Assembly (NCBI GenBank): GCA_034769895.1
Contig: CM068372.1
Coordinates: 242,382,343 to 242,446,342, forward strand
Direction: 5' to 3'
DNA from: Magicicada septendecula
Lineage: Eukaryota > Arthropoda > Insecta > Hemiptera > Cicadidae
DNA length: 64,000 bases
Position numbers and translations under genes: made by a program. The notes under the pieces were generated by a model that ran no database searches, was not told the origin of the DNA, and saw only the letters and a list, made by a program, of their open reading frames with translations. Shown piece by piece: positions 11,549 through 20,435 of the stretch. How positions within the stretch are numbered: position 1 is the first letter of the stretch; the number at the start of each line of letters is the position of its first letter.

Positions 11549-12424
11549 ACTTCCATATTCCTTAAGGAATGGAAGTATGGTGATGGCAAAAAAAATCGTG
11601 TTCGAGATTATTGCAGATTCTGATTCTACTACACTCAAAACATGAAAAAAAGTCGTTTTCTGAAAAGTGTCTGTATGTGTGTCTGTCTGTCTGTGTGTCT
11701 GTAGATTTTTTTTCTATGGCAAATGATAACTGCCGCAAATTCAAACAGAATCAAATAATTTTTTGCATACAGCCCTGATTTGTAGAGTACTCACGACCTA
11801 TTGTTTTTGGTGAAGATTGGTTGAGGGAAAGGGGTAGTTTACCTGCAACGGTTTTTTTTTATCAAGGGAAATTTTTTTTTTTGCAAATGATAACAGCCGC
11901 AAATTCAAACAAAATTAAATAATGTTTCGTATACATCCCTGAATTGTAGAGTTCTCAAGACCTATGGTTTTTGGTGAAGATCGGTTAAGGGAAAGGGGTA
12001 GTTTACCAGCAACGTTTTATGTTTTAACAAGGGTATTTTCTATGGCAAACGATAACAGACGCAAATTCAAACAGAATCAAATAATTTTTTGCATACAGCC
12101 GTGATTTGTAGAGTACTCAAGACCTATTGTTTTTGGTAAAGATCGGTTAAGGGGTAGTTTACCTGCAACGTTTTTTTATCAAGCGTATTTTCTATGACGA
12201 ACGGTAACTGCCGCATATTCAAACAGAATCAAATAATTTTTTGCATACGTCACTGAATTGTAGAGGACTCGAGGCCTTTTGATTTTGGTGAAGATCGGTT
12301 AAGGGGAAGGGGTAGTTTACCTGCAACCTTTTACATTTTAACAAGAGTAAAGTACATGAAAATTCATTTAAACTTTTTCAAACAATGGTAATTGTTAAAA
12401 TAAAATAATTTTGTTGCCAGGCAA
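11549..12424 (-). mobile_element. Tandem-core/microsatellite element, copy 8, reverse orientation
   Basis: On the minus strand it reads TTGCC left end (12424), four cores, CAGA microsatellite (about 11670-11702) and CCTTAAGG palindrome (11549-11576). It lies inside the Tigger, close to its left end. Confidence 0.7.
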
Positions 12425-12439
12425 TAAAATTATAATTTT

Positions 12440-12661
12440 TTCATTTTAATGTAAATCTGTACATAGTATAAAGTAAAGTCGGTGCGTTTTCTCTCTGTGT
12501 TTGAAATCGCTAATCTCAGGAATTACTGAACGGATTTTATTCAAGTTTTCGCCACTAGATAGAGTGTCTATCGAGGAACATTTATGTGTATAATTAATAC
12601 ATATATGTTGTACATTAGCTTAGCTATCACGGTTTATGTCAAGTAAGTGGTACAGTTTACA
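12440..12661. repeat. Unclassified short dispersed-repeat-like segment
   Basis: This non-coding segment sits between the tandem-core element and the Helitron. Phrases such as ATTACTGAACGGATTTTATT resemble the 5' regions of invertebrate Helitron-like or RTE-type repeats. The class cannot be fixed from one copy. Confidence 0.3.
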
Positions 12662-13364
12662 TCTTATATATAAAAATGAATGTTTCTTTGTTTGTCCCGT
12701 ATGCGTTCCTATACCATTCATCCGATTGCGATGAAACTTCAGTGAGTTGTTGTGCGCACGTCCGCGAAGGTTTCTTCCACATCTCCTCCTAAACCACTGT
12801 ACCGATTTCAACCAAACTTGGCACAAATATTTTACGCAACGGGAGAACCAACATAGGATAGGTGTTTTTTCGATGGGGTCCTTTTGGGGGTTCTTTGGGG
12901 TCTTCCACTTCGCCTCCTAAACCACTGGACCGATTTCAACCAAACTTGGCACAAATATTTTATGCAAAGGGAGAACCAACATAGGACAAGTGTTTTTTTC
13001 GATACGATCCTTTGGGGTCTTCCACGTCTCCACCTAAACCATTGGACCGATTTCAACCAAACTTGGCACAAATATTTTACGCAACGGGAGAACCAACATA
13101 GGACAGGTGTTTTTTTCGATACGATCCTCTGGGGGGTCCTTTGCGGTCTTAAAAAACTATTAGATCTGGTTACTATGGCAACCCAATAGAATAGATTCTG
13201 TTCTAAATATGTTATCGCATTAAATTGAAGACCACGCGAACGAAGTTGTGGGGAACAGCTATTTATTTTTAAGAAGCCTACTTTAATTAAACTTTATTAA
13301 TTAAACTAACATTTTCATTACGTACAACGTGAAACTCCGTAGCGAAGCACGGGTATTCTGCTAG
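12662..13364 (+). mobile_element. Non-autonomous Helitron (703 bp)
   Basis: It starts TCTTATATATAAAAATGAAT and ends CTAG. The preceding base is A and the following base is T, which fits Helitron insertion between A and T without target duplication. About 11 nt before CTAG lies the hairpin CCGTAGCGAAGCACGG (13338-13353), the usual 3' terminator of Helitrons. There is no Rep/helicase coding; the interior is three ~120 bp tandem repeats. It inserted at the inner end of the right inverted arm. Confidence 0.8.
12776..13150. repeat. Three ~120 bp tandem repeats inside the Helitron
   Basis: Units start near 12776, 12901 and 13018. Each contains a conserved stretch around ACCGATTTCAACCAAACTTG followed by a G/T-rich spacer. 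They produce frame-periodic ORFs on both strands that I do not regard as genes. Confidence 0.8.
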
Positions 13365-13371
13365 TCATGTA

Positions 13372-14297
13372 TAAGAGAAAATATATCGTGCGTGGCAGGC
13401 AAGCATATCTCAGTTATGTACTGTTTACATTTCCATTTTATTATTATCACTACCGCAATAAAAAGGCAGGGAAGACACACACACACACACACAATTCACG
13501 TTATTTCTGGCCTCATTCATGTTTATTTTCTTACATTTGCACGGTTTTTAAATGGAAAGTGCCGAACCCACACCAACATAACGCATGCAAGCCGAAAAAG
13601 TGTCCAGCGTGGATAGCGATTTGCTTCCTGTGGATCGCTGGGCAGTGTAACTGCACGTGTTTACAGAGGAACGATTCATAGACAGACTTTTCGTCTTTAG
13701 GGAATGAACCCTCTGCAAGATGCTGAGGGTCCATGAGTGACTTCGGAGCGCTCCTTCTTTTCCGCGTGTTTGTTCTGTGAAACGTACACTGTAGATTCGC
13801 AGATTTATTCTAAGCAACGCTCAATAGGAAATGTTGAAAATTTTTGTCCACGGTGAACCCTCATACACACTAAACCTGCTCTGATGTTTTAATTACGGAC
13901 ATCATAATATTAAAACTTTGGAAACTTGAGCACTATTTAATGGAGATCAATCATTAACTTATACAAGCCATTAATTTTATGCATATTTTTATATATATGT
14001 GTACAACGTTATCGGCAACAAAGTAATAGTTTTTGTTAAAATTCCTTCTCTGGATATTTGGCCGTAGTCCAATGTTTTCTACAAAACCAGACGTTTCGGC
14101 AATGCCATTGACTTCCATCATCAGTGAAAATCGAGTGTGATAACATGAGGTGGTATATGTTAGTGACCACAGTACTGTGGTTAAGGCTGAAGCAGTAAGT
14201 AGAAAGAAGTAGTTTCTATGGTAATATTTCATTTCGAAAATGATTTTAAAAATAAATCTTAGAATATGGAAGTCATGTATGGTTCTCCATACCGATA
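13372..14297 (-). repeat. Right arm of the ~0.95 kb inverted repeat
   Basis: It is the inverted partner of 8098-9043, and on the minus strand it carries the same CTGATGA...GAAAC pair. Arm-to-arm differences are mostly C/T and A/G transitions, so the arms are not newly formed. The arms enclose 9044-13371, including the right copy of the 2.3 kb duplication. Confidence 0.6.
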
Positions 14298-14311
14298 TTT
14301 TCAGTTGAACA

Positions 14312-15741
14312 TGTCAAACAAAGTTAACTGTTTTGATGTAGAAACTCGTTTACATGCAGCCAGGTCCCGCAAACGCTTGATGGCAAGAAGCTGCACGTGG
14401 TCATAGTCAGGCTGCCTTTCCAGCCACTTTAAAGTAGTGTCAAAACAAGTGAATGACTTACTCGCAGTAGGTTCATTTTCCAGTCAACTGAAGCAACGGT
14501 GTCATCATCTTCGTCCACCTGCTGAATTCATCGTTTACACTTTGGATAATTTCACCATCGTCCGAAATTTGATATCAGGGTCCTGTGAATCGCACTGGAA
14601 CCACTCGTTTATGTCGTCCACGTTACACTCGGAACATCCAAAATGTGTAACTTCCACGAATCGGTTAAAAATCAATTTTCTTATGGTATGCTACTGTAAC
14701 TTCATCTTTATTTTCTAACAGCAGCTTACGTAAACGTTTCCTTCTGTAATATCGTTTTATACACTCTATTACGCCTTGATCTATCGGTTGCAACAAACTG
14801 GTTACATTTGCCGGCAGGAAGAGTACTTTAAAACATCCGTTTCTTCTTTCCAACAGATCCACTGAAGGATGGGTTCGTGCATTATCAACAAGAAACAACA
14901 CGTTTCCCTTTTTTCCCACTTCCTTTTGATGTTTTTTTTTACCTCCAGAATAAACGTTTCCTTGAACCATTCTGAGAACAACCCTGCCGTCATCCATGCG
15001 TTCGGTTGATTTTTGTATACGTTCGGGAACTTTTTAACGTTTCTGAAACCCCTAGGATTTTTTGATTTTCCTATTAAAAGGAAAGGGTGTCAATGATTGC
15101 CTGACGAATTGTCGTAAGTAATCACTGTCACACGCTCTTTACTAATTTTGTGACCAGGAACACTTGCTTCTTTCTTTGAAGCCAAAGTTTTACGGGGCAA
15201 TGCTTTCTAATTAAGACCAGTTTCATCGGTATTGTACAGGAATTCAAGCTCGTAATTTTTAGTTATGGTTTTCCAATGAGCTTATCAGTTGCATGTTATC
15301 TGCAGAATGTTTTTTTCTACTCAAATCTAACTCCCGAATACCATGCCTAGACTTAAAATTACGTACCCAACCGTTACTCGCTTTAAATATGGATATATCA
15401 CGCATCTTTTCAACAAGATTTTTGCTTTTTCACAAACACAGGTGCCAGACAGGGGATTTCCAAGTGACTGTTGCTGCAAAAAACCATTTAAAAAATGCAT
15501 CTTCTAGGTTTTTATTTTCAGCCATTCTTATCTCTTTTCTGGACGACATTCCATCTTCACTTTCCAAATTAGAAACAAAGTTCAAAATCGAAGAACTATT
15601 ACTTTTTACATCGGAAGTAGTGGCTGCACCTACATTGTAAGTTTCATCTAACTGTTTACCAGGCACTCCTTTTTTAATTGTTCAACTATTCTCACTTTGT
15701 CTGTCACTGCCAATATGACATGCTTCCTTTTAGAAGACATT
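14312..15741 (-). pseudogene. Tigger/pogo-like transposase, inactivated
   Basis: On the minus strand an ATG at 15741 opens a frame reading SSKRKHV, then a KVRIVEQL segment, an N-terminal CENP-B/psq-type helix-turn-helix region as in Tigger/jerky proteins. The frame shifts near 15660-15680, and the LEDAFFKWF motif of the second DNA-binding helix region lies near 15490. The DDE catalytic half is at 14665-15000: WMTAGLFSEWF, then (after another frameshift in an A-run near 14935) FLVDNARTHP with the second Asp and LLQPIDQGVIE with the third. The C-terminal tail continues to about 14312. Multiple frameshifts mean no active enzyme. The family is well supported by motif order. Confidence 0.8.
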
Positions 15742-16386
15742 TTATATACATATTACGTCAACACAAAATGAAAACAACTTGGCAAAATACTGTGCTGTAT
15801 AAAGAAAACGCACGACATACACCCCGCAATAGACAGCAAGACACTGATCAACTGTAAATGTGAGAGGGGCGAGTGACCCAGTGGGGGATGGGTGCGTCCT
15901 TGACAGTACGCGATGAAACATTGTACTGATCAGAACGTCAACTATAATGCATAGCTAACACAGTCTTATATGAATTTCATTTACTTACGATGTTTTTGTT
16001 AGTACGGCAACTGTAGTTTGAATACACTTTTTTTTTATAAATTTCATTTTTTTTTAAATTCCTGATATCGATTCGGATAACTGGAGTTCGGATAAACGGA
16101 ATTGTACTGTACTTCTTTCTGCCAGTGTTTTCTCGTCAATTCAAATGTTCCTTATTCTTCAGTTCTCCTCACAAATGGCTATGAAAATTCTCATTACTCT
16201 TCACTGATATTTGTAAACACCGAATTACAAATAATAATATTCTCATAATACTGGATACATAAGTACAATTTCATAAAAAAATTATAAATAAGTTCAAATA
16301 TGTTATGGGCTTAGCTGTATAACATGTACTTAAATTTTTAAATTACCTGCTTTGTTACTTAAAATAATGTCTTAATTAAATATATT

Positions 16387-16522
16387 TAATATTGTGATAT
16401 TATTCAATATAGTTTCTTCTGCAAGTAGTGTATTGCGTTTCTGTTGTTTCAATACCTAAAAGCAACAAAAACGCAATACGCTACTTGCAGAAGAAACTAT
16501 ATTGAATAATATCACAATATTA
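16387..16522. repeat. Long hairpin (54 bp stem)
   Basis: 16387-16440 and 16468-16521 are reverse complements with one mismatch, separated by 27 nt. The loop itself has a GTTG/CAAC pairing. Such a structure can be a MITE/foldback remnant or the precursor of a small RNA. No target duplication was identified. Confidence 0.75.
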
Positions 16523-16610
16523 TATAATTGCTGCAAGAAACTTTGAGTTACGTATATAGAAAATTATGGTTAAATGTATGTTACTTTACAACCAAGTCAG
16601 ATTGTTTATT

Positions 16611-17315
16611 TGTAACGGGGTGAATATGAGGGGTTTTTATTTTTGTTAAATTTTATTAAATTTTTATTTGTAAAACTTCACAATTCATTTCCATATGTGT
16701 GGCCAGTCCCCAGTTGAATCTAAAGCATAGTTTCTAACAAAGGAACTGTGGTGAAACAATTACAAAGGAATGTTGTGTTGTCGACTGTAGCACAATTCTT
16801 AGAACTTTGCGGCTGTGTGGCATCTACGCCCAAACGCAATACATCGGCGGAGCGCAGACCGACGCGGAGTTGTTGGACACAAGATGGCTTAGAGAAGAAT
16901 TTTTGTTCGCCACGCGGTCGGAGCTGACGGAAATAAAGTTTAAGTCCAGCCTACAATTGTGACGTCGACCAGTGCTCACCAAATATCATCCACGTAAAAA
17001 ACGCAAGAAACCCACGTGTTGAAGGTGTCACCGCTATGACTACGAAGTACAAGGCATTGCTTTCCGCCTTGTGGGACCGCAATCTAGTTGAGAGTGAACT
17101 TAGAGACGCTCTCCCCAGTTCTCTTACAGACGTTACCTGGCCAGGTAATTGCCCCAAGGGGCTCTTTCAAAATTTATGAGTATCAAGTAAAAGTGTGTTT
17201 CTGTTAGTAAAAATGTGAAGGTGGTTGAAGTTTATCGGCAGAGAAGGAAGTTACAAACTTTTCGGACATTATAACACAATTTCGTAAGTGAATCGCCACT
17301 ATTTCAGAGATACCC
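16611..17315 (+). repeat. Element 2 5' LTR, left part
   Basis: It matches 37766-38471 of the 3' LTR closely and ends at the ACCC (17312-17315) that became the target duplication of element 1. Confidence 0.93.
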
Positions 17316-18106
17316 TGTAGCGGGGCATTTTTGGGCATACCTGGGGTAATGACATAATTTGTATTTTTTCATAAATAATAATTAACTAATTGAGGGATAG
17401 AAAAATTTTATGACCGAGAGGTAAATTTGTTATGTGGAAGCGATCGCAACGTGGCTGCACTGCTGTTGACTGTATGAATTGTTTAATAATTGTGTGGACC
17501 GTTTTAATAACTGCAAATGTACCAAAGTCAGTTCAAGGACAATGACGAACACGAAAAACGTAAACACGTTATGTAACAAAATCTGTAAACCAATTATGCA
17601 ACCAGACATCAGGCGATGTGTTGCGTCAGCAACTTATATAACGATGTGTGTCACCAGTTTTGTCAACAAGCCAAAAACAGTCCACTGGCGAACGAATACA
17701 AACTGTAAACCAATAAGAATGGGGCGAACAACAGCCGCTTCACAAAATAGCGCCTGTAAATCTCCCCAGTCTAAATTCAATGCTCGCGCGAGCAACATCT
17801 GTATAAAAGTTTCGGAACATATAAGTGCGGGCCCGCAAAGCAAGTAAAATGTGAAAATTTTAATACATATATTTTGATCTAACAGTATTATTACAAAACA
17901 AGTAGAGACAGTGAGAAAAATTGCGATAAATTAACCGTTCAGCCATGAAGTGTAAAAGTGAGAAATACGAGAAACAGCAAACAATGAACCACGATTTGAC
18001 GCCCCAGTTTTACACAACAGCAGGGAAGTAGACATTCAAAATTATTTAAATACTGACACTTTTAAAATTGAGCTCAATAAAATAAAAATGTACTGTATGA
18101 AATAGC

Positions 18107-18141
<35 letters not shown>

Positions 18142-18558
18142 CGCTGGTTTTCGTTATGTCGTAGTTGTAGAGAATGGTCTATATTTATGTTATATTCTAG
18201 TTTGAAACTGCTTAAGCAAAATGATCATTTTTACGAATACTTAAACATACTAAAATTGCGAAAGTCAAAATGTATGAGGGAGAGAGGAAATTTGGTATTT
18301 TGTATCAACAATATAACGTGATGATGTTTTCTTTTCTTTTTTGAAATTAATAAAGTAATAATGATTATAACATTTAATGTGAAGTAATAGTTATTTCAGA
18401 CAACCATGTGGTTTCCAACACGTCTAACGAGATCCTGGACATGATGAGTTTAAGTTGGTACTCAACAATATGGCTGCTACTCCAGCCTAAAGTATAAAAA
18501 GTTTTACAAAGTGTAATAATAAATTTAAATAAAAAGACAATTAATTATTAATATAACA
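17316..18558 (+). repeat. Element 1 5' LTR
   Basis: TG...CA ends. Contains the TATA-like TATAAAAG at 17802-17809, AATAAA-type signals near 18076 and 18349, and a (GT)n tract at 18111-18137. A 122-codon non-ATG frame (17479-17847) recurs in the other LTR only because the LTRs are identical; I do not call it a gene. Confidence 0.95.
17802..17809 (+). promoter_or_regulatory. Probable TATA box of element 1 LTR promoter
   Basis: TATAAAAG lies in the middle of the LTR, followed by a GC-richer stretch and, about 270 nt later, AATAAA. This gives a plausible U3/R/U5 division. The identical copy in the 3' LTR is at 27617-27624. Confidence 0.45.
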
Positions 18559-18559
18559 G

Positions 18560-18577
18560 TGGCGCCCGAACAGGGAC
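18560..18577 (+). promoter_or_regulatory. Primer-binding site, tRNA-Lys type
   Basis: TGGCGCCCGAACAGGGAC starts two bases after the LTR end. It is complementary to the 3' end of tRNA-Lys, the primer also used by several retroviruses. It sets the start of minus-strand DNA synthesis. Confidence 0.85.
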
Positions 18578-18693
18578 CGTTTGCATAAATTTAATTATGC
18601 AAAGGTGGACCTGTTGAAGAAATGATATGGTTGTTTGGAATGTGTATTTACGTATGTACGTAAATTAGACGTAAGAGGTTATGTTTAATATGG

Positions 18694-18699
18694 GTGAGT
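18694..18699 (+). promoter_or_regulatory. Candidate splice donor in element 1 leader
   Basis: GG|GTGAGT lies 83 nt before the gag ATG, within a minimal upstream ORF (ATG GGT GAG TAG). Together with acceptors at 23860 and 26849 it would allow spliced, Gag/Pol-less transcripts. The leader of element 2 has a comparable G|GTATGT near 28953. Confidence 0.35.
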
Positions 18700-18776
18700 A
18701 GAATATTTTGCAATAATTATATGTTACGGATAATAAGATTATATAAAGAAATATACATAAAAAATTTTTAAGAAAA

Positions 18777-20435
18777 ATGGCAGACAGTCATGAAACTGTC
18801 AGCGTCACTGACAGTGTAGATGAAAGCCAGATAAGCGTAACTGAATCCCAAATCATGCATGAAGGTGTTCACTCAACACCAGTCGCGAATAAAAAGGCTG
18901 AAGATAATGATATGATTAAGATGATGAAATTGCTTTTTAATGAACAGAAAAACGATATGCAAGAGTTCAAAAGTAGTATCAATGAGAAGTTCGATATTCA
19001 AAAGAATAGTTTTGACAGTAAATTCGAGGAGTTAACATACCAAATTAGAGAAATTAATAGACATTGTGAAAGTACTAAATTAGAGTTTACTGATAAGATC
19101 AACCAAGTAGAGACCAAGTTAGATGATTCAATACAAAAGACAGATGTTAAATTTAATGAAATAGATAGTCAGATAGATAGAGTTGAGAAGCAAATCAATG
19201 AAAATAATGAAATATTAATAAATTCAATGAATGAGTATAACAAGGACATAGAATCTAAAATGATTAAATGTAATATTGAAACTGAATGTAAGTTGAGTAG
19301 CGTAGTAATGACAGTGGAAAAATATAGTCAGAATATTGATGAACACCAAAATAAGATAGATTCTAAAATATATGAAATTGAAAGTAATTATAAGACAGAA
19401 ATACAAGCAGTAAATGAATGTATTGAAGTAATAGCAAAAAATAATGTACAGTCTGAATATAGTAATGACAAAAAATTGTATTCACTTGAACAAAATATTA
19501 GTAGTATGCGAGATGAATTAAGTTTAGTGAAAAATCAAAATGTAAACAATGTTATTGAACGAGTATTTATGACACGAGACACAAATAATGAAGTAGAATT
19601 AGAAACTTTCAATTGTGACAATCGTAGAGTACACCCAATGCAATTTTTAAATAGGGTTAGGGAATTTAATCGGTTTAATAATAGTAGCTGGGAGGTTAAG
19701 TTGCTGAAGATTATCAAATGTTTCAAAGGTAGTGCCGAGATATGGTCGGAAGTACACCATACCGAATGGGAAAGTTATGAAGATTTTGAGATAGCTTTTC
19801 GCAACAAATATTGGTCAGAAGAAGACCAAGAAATACTAAGAAGTAAAATAATGGGTAATGGGAATTTTGGTAGGATTAATAACCACCTAACCATATATGT
19901 GATGACCATTTATAACGAAGCAAAGTATTTAGAACCGCCGTTGCCATTCCGGTCATCTGTACGACATATTAGCAAACACCTGCCCAGAGAGGTGCAAATA
20001 ACTTTAATGACTAGAGAGATTACAAATATAAGCGAGTTAGAAAACATGTTAGATGTATTACAGAATATAGGGGAACGCGACATGGGACGACGTCCAAACA
20101 CACCAGTAGTACCACACCATAATAATAATAATAATTTCCATCATAACAGGGGTACACAGAATTTTCATAGAGGAGCGCGGGGAGGAAGTTTCGATAATAG
20201 GGGCGAAAGTTGGAGGTGTAGAGTCTGTGAAATTGATAACTATGCTAATAGAACGAATTGTTTTAGATGTCATCGAACCAGGGAGTGCGCCAGAAATGAG
20301 AGGACAAACCCACCACCAAATCAACAGTCGAGAGGAGGAGAATTTTATAGAGGAGCGCCTCGAGGAGGAGGAAATCATAATAGAGGTAGAGGAGGAAATC
20401 ATCAAGCTGTGGCAGGTCCATCCACGGAAAACTGA
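18777..20435 (+). CDS. gag: Element 1 Gag with RanBP2-type zinc finger
   Basis: A 552-residue intact structural protein. Residues ~1-50 are acidic and Ser/Thr-rich. Residues ~60-250 are a long charged, probably coiled-coil region with recurring Lys-Ile-Asp/Glu heptads. Residues ~270-430 look like a retrotransposon capsid domain: a VHPMQFL start, an SAEIWSEVHHTEWESYEDF segment and LPFRSSVRHISKHLP. The C-terminus is RG/RGG-rich and encloses a zinc finger at residues 479-498 with spacing W-x-C-x2-C-x3-N-x6-C-x2-C. That spacing is the RanBP2-type finger (single-stranded RNA binding), not the CCHC knuckle usual in Gag. Conservation in element 2 argues that it functions, probably in genome packaging. 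The ATG has an A at -3 and is the first long-frame start after the primer site. Confidence 0.9.
   Translation: MADSHETVSVTDSVDESQISVTESQIMHEGVHSTPVANKKAEDNDMIKMMKLLFNEQKNDMQEFKSSINEKFDIQKNSFDSKFEELTYQIREINRHCESTKLEFTDKINQVETKLDDSIQKTDVKFNEIDSQIDRVEKQINENNEILINSMNEYNKDIESKMIKCNIETECKLSSVVMTVEKYSQNIDEHQNKIDSKIYEIESNYKTEIQAVNECIEVIAKNNVQSEYSNDKKLYSLEQNISSMRDELSLVKNQNVNNVIERVFMTRDTNNEVELETFNCDNRRVHPMQFLNRVREFNRFNNSSWEVKLLKIIKCFKGSAEIWSEVHHTEWESYEDFEIAFRNKYWSEEDQEILRSKIMGNGNFGRINNHLTIYVMTIYNEAKYLEPPLPFRSSVRHISKHLPREVQITLMTREITNISELENMLDVLQNIGERDMGRRPNTPVVPHHNNNNNFHHNRGTQNFHRGARGGSFDNRGESWRCRVCEIDNYANRTNCFRCHRTRECARNERTNPPPNQQSRGGEFYRGAPRGGGNHNRGRGGNHQAVAGPSTEN

Larger units (their letters stand above)
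11307..16109 (-). mobile_element. Tigger/pogo-like DNA transposon with nested insertions
   Basis: The ends are inverted repeats: CAGTAGAACTCCATTTATCC at 11307 pairs with the end reading GGATAAACGGAATTGTACTG at 16109. Both sides are flanked by a TA (11305-11306 and 16110-16111), the target duplication of this superfamily. The transposase remnant lies on the minus strand at 14312-15741. Between the left end and the transposase sit a tandem-core element (11549-12424), an unclassified repeat, a Helitron and the inverted arm. All of these presumably inserted into or recombined with the Tigger. Confidence 0.75.

Noticed and set aside
12884..13189. ORFs on both strands with repeated NHWTDFNQTWHKYF or CQVWLKSVQWFR
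   Set aside because: Frame-periodic translation of the three Helitron tandem repeats.
16951..17157. 68-codon minus-strand ORF in both element 2 LTRs
   Set aside because: It lies within the LTR, antisense, with no family resemblance.
17479..17847. 122-codon ORF in the element 1 LTRs
   Set aside because: It starts without ATG and is found twice only because the LTRs are identical. There is no counterpart in element 2 or 3.
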